Shown here in pieces: positions 36,639 to 49,982 of a DNA stretch of 64,000 bases (positions within the stretch are counted from its first letter, which is position 1; every line of letters begins with the position of its first letter). The notes beneath the pieces were generated by a model that did not search any database, had not been told where the DNA came from, and saw only the letters and a program-made list of their open reading frames with translations. Made by a program: the position numbers and the translations under genes. The stretch covers positions 1 to 64,000 of the forward strand of contig WYBL01000047.1 of NCBI GenBank assembly GCA_011526565.1. Reading direction: 5' to 3'. Source of the stretch: Acidobacteriota bacterium. Its GTDB lineage: Bacteria > Acidobacteriota > Vicinamibacteria > Fen-336.

Positions 36639-37786
36639 CCCACGCCGTCCCCGTCGCCCCTCCCCGCCGCCTCGTCGAGTTCGAGGTCGACGGCGAGAAG
36701 TGCAAGGCGCGCGAGGGCACCACGCTGCTCGAGGCGCTGCGCGCGCGCGGCCAGGACCAGCCCACGCTGTGCCACCTCGAGAACCTGACGCCCGTGAACG
36801 TCTGCCGCGTGTGCGTCGTCGAGGTCGAGGGCTCGCGCACGCTCGTGCCCTCGTGCTCGCGGCCGGTCGAGCCGGGCATGAAGGTGAAGACCGACTCGCC
36901 GCGGGTGCACCACTCGCGCAAGCTGGTCTTCGAGCTGCTCGCCTCCTCGGTGGACCTCTCGCTGGTCGACGCCCGCACCCGCGGGTTCATGGAGCGGTAC
37001 GGGGTCGATGCCGATCGCTTCGGGCCGCGGGCCCGGCCGTCCGCCGCCGGCGAGCGCGACGCCGCGACGCCGGGCCACCACCACGCGCCCGAGCCCGGCG
37101 CCGCCGCGACCGTCGCCCAGCCGGTCAAGGTCGACAACGACCTCTACGTGCGCGACTACTCGCGCTGCATCCTCTGCTACAAGTGCGTCGAGGCGTGCGG
37201 CGAAGACGCCCAGCACACTTTCGCGATCGCGGTCGCCGGGCGCGGCTTCGACGCCCGCATCTCGACCGAAGGCGACGTGCCGCTGACCGACTCGGCCTGC
37301 GTCTACTGCGGCAACTGCATCGGGGTGTGCCCCACCGGCGCGCTGATGTTCCGCTCCGAGCACGAGCTGCGCCAGCGCGGCGAGTGGGCCCCGGAGCGGC
37401 AGACCGTGACCCGCACGGTCTGCCCGTACTGCGGCGTCGGCTGCAACCTCGAACTGCACGTCCAGGACCGCCGCATCGTCAAGGCCACCTCCCCGCTCGA
37501 CCACGACGTCACCCGCGGCCACCTCTGCATCAAGGGCCGCTTCGGCTGGGAACACGTCCAGCCCGCTGCCTCCGGCCCCCTGCAACTGGAACCGCAACCG
37601 GTCCCTGGGGGTGCGGGGGCGGAGGAGGGTGCGTTGTCCGACGTAGCATCGACGGCGGCTCGCGCCGGGAGTGAATCCCGGCGCTCGGGCCGCCGGGCTC
37701 CGGCCAGACGGCCTCCGCCCGGACCCGGGGAACGCGGAGACGCCCACGAGGCGGCTCCGCGACTCCAGAAACGAGATCAACCATGA
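36635..37786 (+). CDS. NuoG-like iron-sulfur subunit carrying the detached Fe4S4 molybdopterin domain of FdhA
   Basis: The 383-residue protein has a [2Fe-2S] plant-type ferredoxin domain (residues about 10-90: CHLE, NVCRVC, SC), a His-rich linker, two [4Fe-4S] motifs (CILCYKCVEAC and CVYCGNCIGVCP) and then a Molybdop_Fe4S4 domain. That domain has Cys263, Cys266, Cys270 and Cys298 (CPYCGVGC, then HLCIKGRFGW). In normal FdsA the catalytic domain follows directly, but here the frame ends after GWEHVQ plus about 75 residues of non-homologous low-complexity sequence. That missing part is at 32840-34786. The two gene products joined would give a complete FdsA of about 950 residues. The stop overlaps the serA-like ATG. 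Confidence 0.88.
37662..37684 (+). repeat. Perfect 9-bp hairpin in the tail of the NuoG-like gene
   Basis: GCGCCGGGA and TCCCGGCGC are separated by five bases (GTGAA). It lies in the non-homologous tail, about 100 nt before the next gene. No T-tract follows. It could be the relic of an intergenic terminator or a REP-like element captured in the reading frame, or an mRNA stabilising stem. Confidence 0.6.
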
Positions 37787-38988
37787 AGGTGCTGATCGCC
37801 GACAAGTTTCCCGAGGACGGGCTCGCCGCGCTGCGCGCCGTCGGCTGCGACGTCGCCTACGAGCCCGACGTCAAGGGCCGCACGCTGGAGGAGGCCGTCG
37901 TGCGGACGGGCGCCGACGTGCTGGTCGTGCGCTCGACCGAGGTGGGTGGCGACGTTCTGCGCGCGAGCCGGCTCGGCCTCGTCGTGCGCGCAGGCGCCGG
38001 GTACAACACGATCGACGTCAAGACCGCCTCGGAGCGCGGCATCTACGTCTCCAACTGCCCGGGCAAGAACGCCATCGCGGTGGCGGAGCTGGCTTTCGGC
38101 CTGATCCTGGCCCTCGACCGCCACATCGCCGACGGAGTCGCCGACCTGCGCAACGGGGCGTGGAACAAGACGAAGTACGGCAAGGCCCGGGGCCTTCACG
38201 GCCGCACGCTCGGCATCGTGGGCTTCGGCAACATCGGCCTCGAGCTCGCCCACCGCGCCCGCGCGTTCGGGATGCCGGTCTGCGCCTGGAGCCGCTCGCT
38301 GACCGACGCCGTCGCGCGCGAGCACGGCGTCGTGCGCCTCGACTCGCCGCAGGCGGTGGCCGCGGCCTCCAACGTGGTCAGCGTCCACCTCGCGCTGAAG
38401 CCGGAAACGCGCGGCTTGATCGGCGCCGACTTCTTCGCCGCGATGCACCCGGGCTCGCTGTTCATCAACACCTCGCGGGCCGAGGTCGTCGACGAGGCGG
38501 CGCTGACCGCGGCGGTCCACGCCAAGGGCATCCGCTGCGGCCTGGACGTCTTCAACGGCGAGCCCGCCGGCGGCACCGGCACCATCGACAACCCGCTGCT
38601 GCAGGAGCCGGGCGTCTACGGCAGCCACCACATCGGGGCGTCGACCGACCAGGCCCAGGAGGCGATCGCCCGGGAAACGGTGCGGATCGTGGTGGAGTAC
38701 CAGGAGACCGGCCGCGTCCCCAACTGCGTCAACATCGCCCTGCGCACGCCCGCCACGCACCTGCTCGTGGTCCGCCACCTCAACCGAGTCGGCGTGCTCG
38801 CCCACGTGTTCGGACACCTGCGAGAGGCCGGGGTCAACGTCTCGGAGACGGAGAACGTGGTCTTCGACGGTGCGATCGCGGCGATCGCCCGCATCCAGTG
38901 CGACCACGAGCCGCCGGCCGCTGCCCTCGACGCGATTCGCGCCGGTTCCCCGGACGTGCTGGAGCTGTCGGTGGTGCCGATCGGCTGA
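37783..38988 (+). CDS. D-3-phosphoglycerate dehydrogenase-like 2-hydroxyacid dehydrogenase (SerA-like)
   Basis: The 401-residue D-isomer-specific dehydrogenase has an N-terminal catalytic domain (VRAGAGYNTIDV), a Rossmann domain (LGIVGFGNIGLELAHRA) and active-site motifs (FINTSRAEVVDEAALT, HHIGAST). A C-terminal ACT domain follows (LNRVGVLAHVFGHLREAGVNVSETEN). This layout matches short SerA, the first step of serine synthesis from 3-phosphoglycerate. Its 4-nt overlap with the formate dehydrogenase operon may link C1 and serine metabolism. Related hydroxyacid dehydrogenases cannot be excluded. Confidence 0.82.
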   Translation: MKVLIADKFPEDGLAALRAVGCDVAYEPDVKGRTLEEAVVRTGADVLVVRSTEVGGDVLRASRLGLVVRAGAGYNTIDVKTASERGIYVSNCPGKNAIAVAELAFGLILALDRHIADGVADLRNGAWNKTKYGKARGLHGRTLGIVGFGNIGLELAHRARAFGMPVCAWSRSLTDAVAREHGVVRLDSPQAVAAASNVVSVHLALKPETRGLIGADFFAAMHPGSLFINTSRAEVVDEAALTAAVHAKGIRCGLDVFNGEPAGGTGTIDNPLLQEPGVYGSHHIGASTDQAQEAIARETVRIVVEYQETGRVPNCVNIALRTPATHLLVVRHLNRVGVLAHVFGHLREAGVNVSETENVVFDGAIAAIARIQCDHEPPAAALDAIRAGSPDVLELSVVPIG

Positions 38989-38990
38989 GG

Positions 38991-39293
38991 CTACGGGCAG
39001 GCCTCGGCGGCGCGGTCGAGTTGCTCGCGCAGGGTGATCAGCACCTGGCGGCTGCCCTCCTCCCTGACCTGGCCCCCGGCCTCGTTGAGGCGCTGCCGGG
39101 CCTCGGGCAGCGAGGCGCGCACCGCGTCGCAGTCGCCGGCGGCGCGCACGACCTGGTTGACCAGCGCGTTGACCCTGCTCAGCACCTCGGCGTCCTGCGA
39201 CACGGCCTCGATCCGCTTCTCGCGCTCGCGGCCGCAGCCGCCCGCGCACGCCGCCCCGAGCAGGACGGCCACGACCCCGGTTCGGATTCGCAT
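38991..39293 (-). CDS. Small predicted lipoprotein
   Basis: The 100-residue protein has a signal peptide with lipobox CAGGC, so the mature lipid-anchored protein would begin at Cys20 and is mostly helical (LPEARQRLNEAGGQVREEGS). Three further Cys-containing positions (GDCDAV, AEAC) could give a disulfide. No family recognised. It converges on the SerA-like gene with 2 nt between stops. Confidence 0.6.
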   Translation of the reverse strand: MRIRTGVVAVLLGAACAGGCGREREKRIEAVSQDAEVLSRVNALVNQVVRAAGDCDAVRASLPEARQRLNEAGGQVREEGSRQVLITLREQLDRAAEACP

Positions 39294-39316
39294 GGCGCAT
39301 ACTCCCGCCGATCGAC

Positions 39317-40608
39317 ATGCCCGGCAAGGTCACGTTGACGGCGACCGCCGGCCCGATCCAGGGCCGGCGCTTCGAGTTCACCGAGCACGACACGTTCCTC
39401 TTCGGCCGCGCGCCGGACTGCCACGCCGAGCTGCCCTCGGGCGACACGTCCGCCTCCCGCCATCACTTCCTGCTGGAGGTGGCCCCCCCGCTGGCGCGCC
39501 TGCGCGACCTGGGCAGCCTCAACGGCACCCACGTCAACGGCGTGCGCCACGGCGGGCGCCAGCCGGGAGAGACGCCGGAACAGGCGGCGCGGCGCCCGTG
39601 CCCCCAGATCGACCTCCGCCACGGCGACCAGGTCCGGGTGGGCACCACCGTCTTCGGCGTGACGATCGAGCGCGAGGGCGCCGACTCGGCGCAGACCGAC
39701 CCGTCGCTCTCGTTCGACGTGCTGGTCGAGCCGGTCTCGGAGGCGCCGGTCGTCGAGGCCGTCTCCGCGCTCGCGGCCGAACTGCCCGAGCGGGTCGGCG
39801 ACTACGCCCTCGGCCCGCTGCTCGGGCGCGGCGGCATGGGCGTGGTCCACCAGGCCCGCCGCCTCGCGGACGGCACTGTCGTCGCGGTCAAGCTGATGCT
39901 GCCCCAGGTGCTGGTCAGCGCCGCCGCCCGTGACGCCTTCCTGCGCGAGGTCGAGGTCACCCGCAGCCTGCGCCACCCGCGCATCGTCGAGCTGCTCGAC
40001 TGCGGCTACGCGGCCGAGCGCTTCTGGTTCGCCATGGAGTACTGCCCGGGCGGCAGCGCGCTCGCGCTGTTGCGCGCCTGCGGCGGGCGGGTGCCGCTCG
40101 AACGCGCGCTCGACCTCGCGGACGGGGCGCTCGACGGCCTCGCATTCGCCCACGCCCAGGGCGTGGTCCACCGCGACGTCAAGCCCGACAACCTGCTGCT
40201 GGCCGCGGACGGCACCGCGCGCGTCACCGACTTCGGCCTCGCCAAGAGCTTCTCGAGCGCCGGCCTGTCCGGCCTGACCGCCACGGGCACCGTCGCCGGG
40301 ACGTTGTTCTACATGCCGCGCGAGCAGCTCACCAGCTTCCGCCTGCTGCGCCCCGCCAGCGACGTGTGGAGCCTCGCCGCGACGCTCTATCACCTGCTGA
40401 CGGGCGAGTACGCTCGCGACTTCGCCGCGGGCCGCGACCCCCTCGCCGTGATCCTCAAGGGCGGCACGATCCCGATCCGCGAGCGCGAGCCGCGCGTGAG
40501 CGTCGCGGTGGCGGAGGTGATCGACCGCGCGCTGGCCGACGACGTGGCGACGCGGTACGCCGACGCTGCCCGGTTCCGCGACGCGCTGCGCGCCGCCCGC
40601 GCCCGCGC

Positions 40609-40612
<4 letters not shown>
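39317..40612 (+). CDS. FHA-domain Ser/Thr protein kinase
   Basis: The 431-residue soluble protein has an N-terminal FHA domain (FLFGRAPDC, SASRHHF, LGSLNGTHVNG) and a C-terminal Hanks-type kinase from about residue 163. The kinase is complete: GRGGMGVVHQA loop, Lys192 in VAVK, HRDVKPDN with Asp287, and DFG at 305. In subdomain VIII it reads FYMPREQL in place of APE. FHA plus kinase in one chain suggests autoregulation by phosphothreonine. A CATACT box and short leader precede it. The stop overlaps the start of the giant kinase gene, so the two are coupled. Confidence 0.88.
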
Positions 40613-45108
<4,496 letters not shown>

Positions 45109-45120
45109 CGGCTCGCGGCG

Positions 45121-45321
45121 TCATCGCGCGCCGTCGGGCTCGAAGATCGACTCGATCGAACGCGAGAACGCGCGGGCGAGCGCGAACGCCAGGGGCAGGC
45201 TGGGGTCGTAGCGGCCGTTCTCGATGGCGTTGATCGTCTGCCGCGACACCCCGACCCGGCGCGCGAGGTCGGCCTGCGACCAGCCGCGCTCCGAGCGCAG
45301 CGCGGGCAGCACGTTCTTCAT
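45121..45321 (-). CDS. XRE-family regulator, YozG-like
   Basis: The 66-residue protein is a single Cro/CI-type helix-turn-helix (SERGWSQADLARRVGVSRQTINAIENGRYDP) with the short tail IESIFEPDGAR typical of this small family, often paired with a membrane protein. The ATG overlaps the stop of the membrane protein gene. It probably represses its own operon at the palindrome 45902-45919. Confidence 0.85.
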   Translation of the reverse strand: MKNVLPALRSERGWSQADLARRVGVSRQTINAIENGRYDPSLPLAFALARAFSRSIESIFEPDGAR

Positions 45322-45857
45322 CGCTGGCAGCGGATCGACGTCGCGAACCAGGCGGCCAGCCAGGTGCCCAGCAGGGCGCTCGCCACTCCCGGCCCGGTGA
45401 GCGGCGGCAGCCGGTCGGCGGCCAGCGCGTGCGCGATCAGCGCCACCAGCACGACGGCGTAACTCCACGAGAGCGACTCGAGCTGGATGCGTCTCTCGAG
45501 CTCGTCTCCCGCGCGCATCGAGCGCACGAGGAACCAGGCCGCCGCCAGGACCAGGGCGAGGTCCCGCACCGCCATCACGACGCGGTCTCGCAGGAGGTAC
45601 GGCGAGGGCAGCGGCTCGTAGAACGGCAGGGCCAGCGCCGCCAGGCCGAGCAGCCAGGGGTACTCGCGGCGCCGCACGATGCGGTGGACCGCGAAGCCCG
45701 AGACGGCCAGGCACAGCAGGCCGCCCACCACGTGCCGCAGCGAACGGGCGTCGGTGTAGGCCGGGAACGCCTGCCGGGTCAGCGACAGGCCGGCGAGCAG
45801 GAACGCGGCGGCGAGCCCTGCGCGGGACGCGCGCTCGGCGGGCCAGGGCGTGATCAT
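45318..45857 (-). CDS. Membrane protein paired with XRE regulator
   Basis: The 179-residue protein has about five transmembrane segments, with an amphipathic RRREYPWLL loop and a charged GDELERRIQLES stretch between helices 4 and 5, resembling the small DUF2178-type membrane partners of YozG-like regulators. It may sense a membrane condition for the regulator. The function is not known. Confidence 0.65.
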   Translation of the reverse strand: MITPWPAERASRAGLAAAFLLAGLSLTRQAFPAYTDARSLRHVVGGLLCLAVSGFAVHRIVRRREYPWLLGLAALALPFYEPLPSPYLLRDRVVMAVRDLALVLAAAWFLVRSMRAGDELERRIQLESLSWSYAVVLVALIAHALAADRLPPLTGPGVASALLGTWLAAWFATSIRCQR

Positions 45858-45878
45858 GGGCCCTCTCCTCGACCACTC

Positions 45879-45907
45879 AAGCTAGGCCGCGGGCGCCGCC
45901 GTGTCAA
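45879..45907 (-). promoter_or_regulatory. Strong promoter of the XRE/membrane-protein operon
   Basis: TTGACA (45907-45902), 17-base spacer, TAGCTT (45884-45879); one of the best sigma70-type matches in the window. The -35 box is contained in the operator palindrome. Confidence 0.7.
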
Positions 45908-45919
45908 GCACGCTTTACA
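45902..45919. promoter_or_regulatory. Operator palindrome for the XRE regulator
   Basis: TGTCAAGC-AC-GCTTTACA is an inverted repeat with 7 of 8 matching positions. It covers the -35 box of the membrane-protein/XRE operon. Its size and form suit a small Cro/CI-type dimer. It could also affect the divergent HugZ-like gene, which starts 33 nt away. Confidence 0.65.
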
Positions 45920-45952
45920 TGGCTCACAATTGCAGGCGGAGGCAAATTCGCC

Positions 45953-46429
45953 ATGAGCCCTGAAGATCTCGCCGTCCTGCGCAGCCTGCTGAGCGAGCGG
46001 CGCCAGCTCGCGATCGCCGTGCTGATCGACGGCGAACCTGCGATCGGCCTGCTGCCGTTCGTCGTCACGCCGGACTGGTCGGCGCTGGTCGTGCGCGCCT
46101 CGGGCCTCGCCCGCCACACGAAGGGCCTGCTCGAGGGCGCGCCGTTCGACGCCCTGATCGCCCGCAACGACGACCCCGGGCAGGACGGGTTGCAGCTCGT
46201 CCGCACCACGCTGCGCGGGCGCGTGCGGGTGCTCGACCGCGAGGCGCCCGAGACGCAGGATCTCATCGCGCGCTACGTCGCCGCCTTCCCCAGCGCCGAG
46301 ATGACGCTCGACCTCGGCGACTTCAACACCTACCGGCTGGAGATCGAGGCGGGCCGCCTCAACACCGGCTTCGGCGGCGCGATCAACCTCTCGCGCTCTT
46401 CGCTGGAGCAACTGCGCGCCGCCTCGTAG
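45953..46429 (+). CDS. HugZ-like pyridoxamine-phosphate-oxidase-fold protein
   Basis: The 158-residue protein has the split-barrel flavin/heme-binding pattern: RQLAIAVLIDGEPAIGLLPF, then ALVVRASGLARHTKGLLEG, then the HugZ-like region FPSAEMTLDLGDFNTYRLEIEAGRLNTGFGGA. Members degrade or bind heme, or act as FMN-dependent oxidases; the heme-specific residues cannot be checked here. It is divergent from the XRE operon. Confidence 0.75.
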   Translation: MSPEDLAVLRSLLSERRQLAIAVLIDGEPAIGLLPFVVTPDWSALVVRASGLARHTKGLLEGAPFDALIARNDDPGQDGLQLVRTTLRGRVRVLDREAPETQDLIARYVAAFPSAEMTLDLGDFNTYRLEIEAGRLNTGFGGAINLSRSSLEQLRAAS

Positions 46430-46463
46430 CCCGGCGCTAACATCGGCGCACCGGAGGCCTCCG

Positions 46464-48140
46464 ATGCGCCGACTCGTCGCCCTGATCCCCGCCGCCGTGG
46501 TCCTTCTCGCCGCCCCTGCGGCACGGGCCTCGGAGCCGCCACCCGACGAGGCGGCGCTGCGTGCGATGACCGCGCGTTTCGCCCCGGTCGAGCTCGGGGC
46601 CGACCTGTCGCGGCTGCCCGAGGGAGAGCGCCGCGCCCTCGCCCGGCTGATCGAGGCCTCGCGCGTGCTCGACGCGCTCTACCTGCGCCAGGCGTGGGCG
46701 GGCAACGAAGCGCTGCTGCTGGAGCTGGTCGCCGACCGCTCGCCGCTCGGCCAGGCCCGCCTCCACGCGTTCCTCGTCAACCGCGGGCCGTGGTCGCAGC
46801 TCGACGAGCAGGAGCCGTTCCTCCCCGGCGTGCCGCCGCGGCCGGCCGGCGCCAACTTCTATCCCGCCGGCGCCACGAAGGCCGAAGTCGAGGCCTGGCT
46901 CCAGTCCCTGCCCGCCTCGGAACGCGACGCAGCCACCGGCTTCTTCACCACGATCCGCCACGTGCCGGGCGGTCGCTTCGTCGCCGTGCCGTACAGCCTC
47001 GAGTACCAGGGCGAGCTGGCGCGGGCGGCCGAGCTGCTGCGCGAGGCCGCGGCCGCCACCGCGCAGCCCACGCTGCGCGCGTATCTCGAGAAGCGCGCCG
47101 ACGCCTTCCTGAGCAACGACTACTACGCGAGCGACGTCGCGTGGATGGAGCTCGACGCCTCGATCGAGCCGACGATCGGCCCCTACGAGACCTACGACGA
47201 CGGCTGGTTCGGCTACAAGGCCGCGTTCGAGTCGTTCGTCGGCCTGCGCGACGACGCCGAGACGGCGAAGCTCGCCCGCTTTTCCTCGGAGCTGCAGTGG
47301 CTCGAGGACCGGCTGCCGATCGAGCCTCGGTACCGCAACCCGAAGCTCGGGGCGCTGGCCCCGATCCGGGTGATCGACCTCGTCTTCTCCGCCGGCCAGG
47401 CCAACGCCGGCGTGCAGACGGCCGCCTTCAACCTCCCCAACGACGACCGCGTCGTGGCCGCGAAGGGCTCCAAGCGGGTGATGCTCAAGAACACCCAGCG
47501 CGCCAAGTTCGACCAGGTGCTGGTGCCGATCTCGCGCATCGCGCTCAAGGCGTCGGACCAGGCGGACGTCGACTTCGACGCCTTCTTCACCCACATCCTG
47601 ATGCACGAGCTGCTGCACGGCCTGGGGCCCGGCAACATCGAGGTCGCGGGCCGCAAGACCACGGTGCGCCTCGAACTGAAGGACACCTACGGTGCCATCG
47701 AGGAGGCCAAGGCCGACATCGCCGGGCTGTGGGCGCTGCAGCAGCTCGTCGACAAGGGAGTGCTCGACCGCCGCTTCGAGCAAACGATGTACACGACCTT
47801 CCTGGCCTCGGCCTTCCGCTCGATCCGCTTCGGCATCGACGAGGCCCACGGCAAGGGCCAGATCCTCCAGCTCAACCACCTGCTCGACCAGGGCGCGGTC
47901 GTGGTGGCGGCCGACGGCACCTTCGCGGTGGTGCCGGCGAAGATCCGGGCCGCGGTGACGTCGCTGACAGCGGAGATCCTGACCCTGCAGGCCGAAGGCA
48001 GCCACGCGAAGGCGAAGGCGCTGCTCGACCGGCTGGCGGTCGTGCGGCCCGAGGTGCAGCGCGTGCTCGACCGGCTGAAGGATGTGCCGGTCGACATCGA
48101 ACCGCGCTTCACGGCGGCCGAGGCCCTGGCCCGTCGCTGA
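46464..48140 (+). CDS. Secreted DPP III-like (M49) zinc metallopeptidase
   Basis: The 558-residue protein has a signal peptide (1-22) and the zinc motif HELLHG (His381, Glu382, His385), followed about 30 residues on by EEAKAD (Glu413/Glu414), the arrangement of dipeptidyl peptidase III. The motif is the five-residue HExxH type rather than the eukaryotic HELLGH. Some bacterial DPP III enzymes also have the shorter form. NDDRVVAAKGSKRVMLKNTQRAKF is a family segment. It should remove dipeptides from peptide N-termini in the periplasm, or act as a related hydrolase. GGAGG precedes the ATG. Confidence 0.8.
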   Translation: MRRLVALIPAAVVLLAAPAARASEPPPDEAALRAMTARFAPVELGADLSRLPEGERRALARLIEASRVLDALYLRQAWAGNEALLLELVADRSPLGQARLHAFLVNRGPWSQLDEQEPFLPGVPPRPAGANFYPAGATKAEVEAWLQSLPASERDAATGFFTTIRHVPGGRFVAVPYSLEYQGELARAAELLREAAAATAQPTLRAYLEKRADAFLSNDYYASDVAWMELDASIEPTIGPYETYDDGWFGYKAAFESFVGLRDDAETAKLARFSSELQWLEDRLPIEPRYRNPKLGALAPIRVIDLVFSAGQANAGVQTAAFNLPNDDRVVAAKGSKRVMLKNTQRAKFDQVLVPISRIALKASDQADVDFDAFFTHILMHELLHGLGPGNIEVAGRKTTVRLELKDTYGAIEEAKADIAGLWALQQLVDKGVLDRRFEQTMYTTFLASAFRSIRFGIDEAHGKGQILQLNHLLDQGAVVVAADGTFAVVPAKIRAAVTSLTAEILTLQAEGSHAKAKALLDRLAVVRPEVQRVLDRLKDVPVDIEPRFTAAEALARR

Positions 48141-48178
48141 GCCGGAACCCCGGGGCCCCGTCCTTCGTAGTCAAGAGC

Positions 48179-49408
48179 GTGAACGGAACCGACTCGGGGC
48201 CCGACCTGCGCGAGCGCTTCGACGGCTTCGCCGCCCGGGTCGGCGAGCGCCTGCGCAAGCCCGCCTCCGGCAGCGCGGCGCTGCAGGAGGACTACTGGGC
48301 CACGGTGCGCGAGCTCTTCACCCGCGACGTGACCTCGGGCGGCTTCGACCAGCTCGTCCGCCACGACGCCGGCGAGACGCTGCGCTTCTTCCTGCGCGAC
48401 GTCGAGCTGGCCCCGCTGCTGGCCCTGCCGTGGTACCGCCGCTACCCGCAGATCGCGTTCAAGGTGTTCCTGGCGATGGCCTATCGCCTCAGCCCCGTGC
48501 GCCGGGTGCTGTTCGCGGTCGGCCTGCCGCTGCTGGCGCTCGGCTGGCTGCGCTACGCGGCCGAGGTGATGCTCGACTTCGCGGGCCGTCCCGTGCGCGG
48601 CGCGAGCTGGGAGCACGCGCTGCTGCTCGGTGGCAGCCTGGCGGCCGTGCTGCTGCTGCTCGAGCTGCGCGACAAGCTCTCGCTCAAGGGCGACCTCGAG
48701 GTCGCGCGCCAGATCCAGTTCGGGCTCCTGCCGTTCGAGCCCGCCCGCGTCGGCAGCCTCTCGTTGCACGCCGCGATGCGCCCGGCCAACACCGTCGGCG
48801 GCGACTACTTCGACCGCATCGAGCTGCCCGAGGGCCGGCTGGCGATCGTGCTCGGCGACGTCGCCGGCAAGGGCATGCCCGCCGCGCTGCTGATGGCGCT
48901 GCTCCAGGGCAGCCTGCGCACGCTGCTCAACGCCGGCTTCCGCGGCGCCGCGCTCGTCGACAAGCTCAACGCCCACCTCCACGCCAGCATCCCGTCGAAC
49001 CGGCTGGTGACGCTGTTCTATGCCGAGGTCGAACCCGCGAGCGGCGCGCTGCGCTACGTCAACGCGGGCCACAACCCTCCGCTGCTCGCCCGCGCCGACG
49101 GCAGCGTGGCGCGCCTCGACGCGACCGGCATCGCGCTCGGCATCCTGTCGGAGACTCCGTACGAGGAGCCCGAGGCCCGCCTGGCCCCCGGCGACCGGCT
49201 GCTGCTCTACACGGACGGCATCACCGAGGCGGCCAACCTCCAGGACGACGAGTACGGCGACGCCCGCCTCGAGTCCTTCCTGAAGGCCCGCCGCGACACC
49301 CCGGCGGAAGCCCTGCTCGCGGCCCTGCGCGACGACGTGCTCGCCTTCTGCGGCCCGGTCCGCCCCCGCGACGACATGACCATGCTCCTCGTCGAACGCC
49401 AGGCCTGA
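48179..49408 (+). CDS. Membrane-associated PP2C (SpoIIE-type) phosphatase
   Basis: The 409-residue protein has a helical N-terminal region, two hydrophobic helices (residues about 100-120 and 145-162), then a SpoIIE-like PP2C domain. Metal-binding motifs are present: VGGDYFDRI, VLGDVAGKGMPAAL, YVNAGHNPP, YTDGITEA and RDDMTMLLV. It resembles the phosphatase at 16771-18003 in the catalytic domain but lacks the receiver-like part. No kinase or anti-sigma gene is adjacent. The GTG at 48179 is the best start; no strong ribosome site. Confidence 0.87.
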   Translation: MNGTDSGPDLRERFDGFAARVGERLRKPASGSAALQEDYWATVRELFTRDVTSGGFDQLVRHDAGETLRFFLRDVELAPLLALPWYRRYPQIAFKVFLAMAYRLSPVRRVLFAVGLPLLALGWLRYAAEVMLDFAGRPVRGASWEHALLLGGSLAAVLLLLELRDKLSLKGDLEVARQIQFGLLPFEPARVGSLSLHAAMRPANTVGGDYFDRIELPEGRLAIVLGDVAGKGMPAALLMALLQGSLRTLLNAGFRGAALVDKLNAHLHASIPSNRLVTLFYAEVEPASGALRYVNAGHNPPLLARADGSVARLDATGIALGILSETPYEEPEARLAPGDRLLLYTDGITEAANLQDDEYGDARLESFLKARRDTPAEALLAALRDDVLAFCGPVRPRDDMTMLLVERQA

Positions 49409-49514
49409 ACCCGCCTCGACGGAGGTCAGCTCCGAGCGCCGGGTGATGCCGGAGTGCCCGTTGGCGAGGCGGAGGAACAGCCGGCGGCCGTACGGAAACC
49501 CGGCGCCGAAGCGG

Positions 49515-49982
49515 CTACCGCGGAATGCGCCTCGCCAGCAGCGCCTCGACGTCAGCGATGTCCTGGGCCCGGTTGGCGGCGCGCTTGTTCTGAAGCAGCG
49601 CGTCGAAACCGATGACCGGAACACGGCGTCCGTCGATCTCGAGGCTGTCACCGGCAGCCACCGCCTCGTCGAAGGTGATGCCGTCGGCTCGGTTGAGGAT
49701 GTCGATCCGCCGGGGAGGCACCCCGATCTGCAACACGCCCTGATAACTCGAGAAGTCGGCCTCGGAAACCGAGAACGCCTCGAGCGGCGCGCCGAACACG
49801 GCCAGGGCCCGGTAGACCCGGCCCGCGTTCGCCGGGGTGGCCCTCACGAGCACGTCGAGGTCCTTCGTCGCGCGCGGATGCCCGTGAAACGCGACCGCGT
49901 GTCCGCCGAGCACGACGAACTCGGCGCCGGCATCGGCCAGCTCGACCAGCAGGTCGCGGAAGTCCTCCGGGAGGGTGATCAC
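49515..49982 (-). CDS. Nucleotidyltransferase-fold protein
   Basis: The 155-residue protein has the Pol-beta-like motif GGHAVAFHGHPRATKDLDVLV, with the GG and two Asp residues needed for metal binding, and a later RRIDILNRADG carrying a third acidic residue. This is the minimal fold of AbiEii/MNT-type proteins. Small members of this group often act in toxin-antitoxin or defence pairs. The ATG overlaps the stop of the 90-residue gene upstream, which is probably its partner. Confidence 0.72.
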   Translation of the reverse strand: MITLPEDFRDLLVELADAGAEFVVLGGHAVAFHGHPRATKDLDVLVRATPANAGRVYRALAVFGAPLEAFSVSEADFSSYQGVLQIGVPPRRIDILNRADGITFDEAVAAGDSLEIDGRRVPVIGFDALLQNKRAANRAQDIADVEALLARRIPR

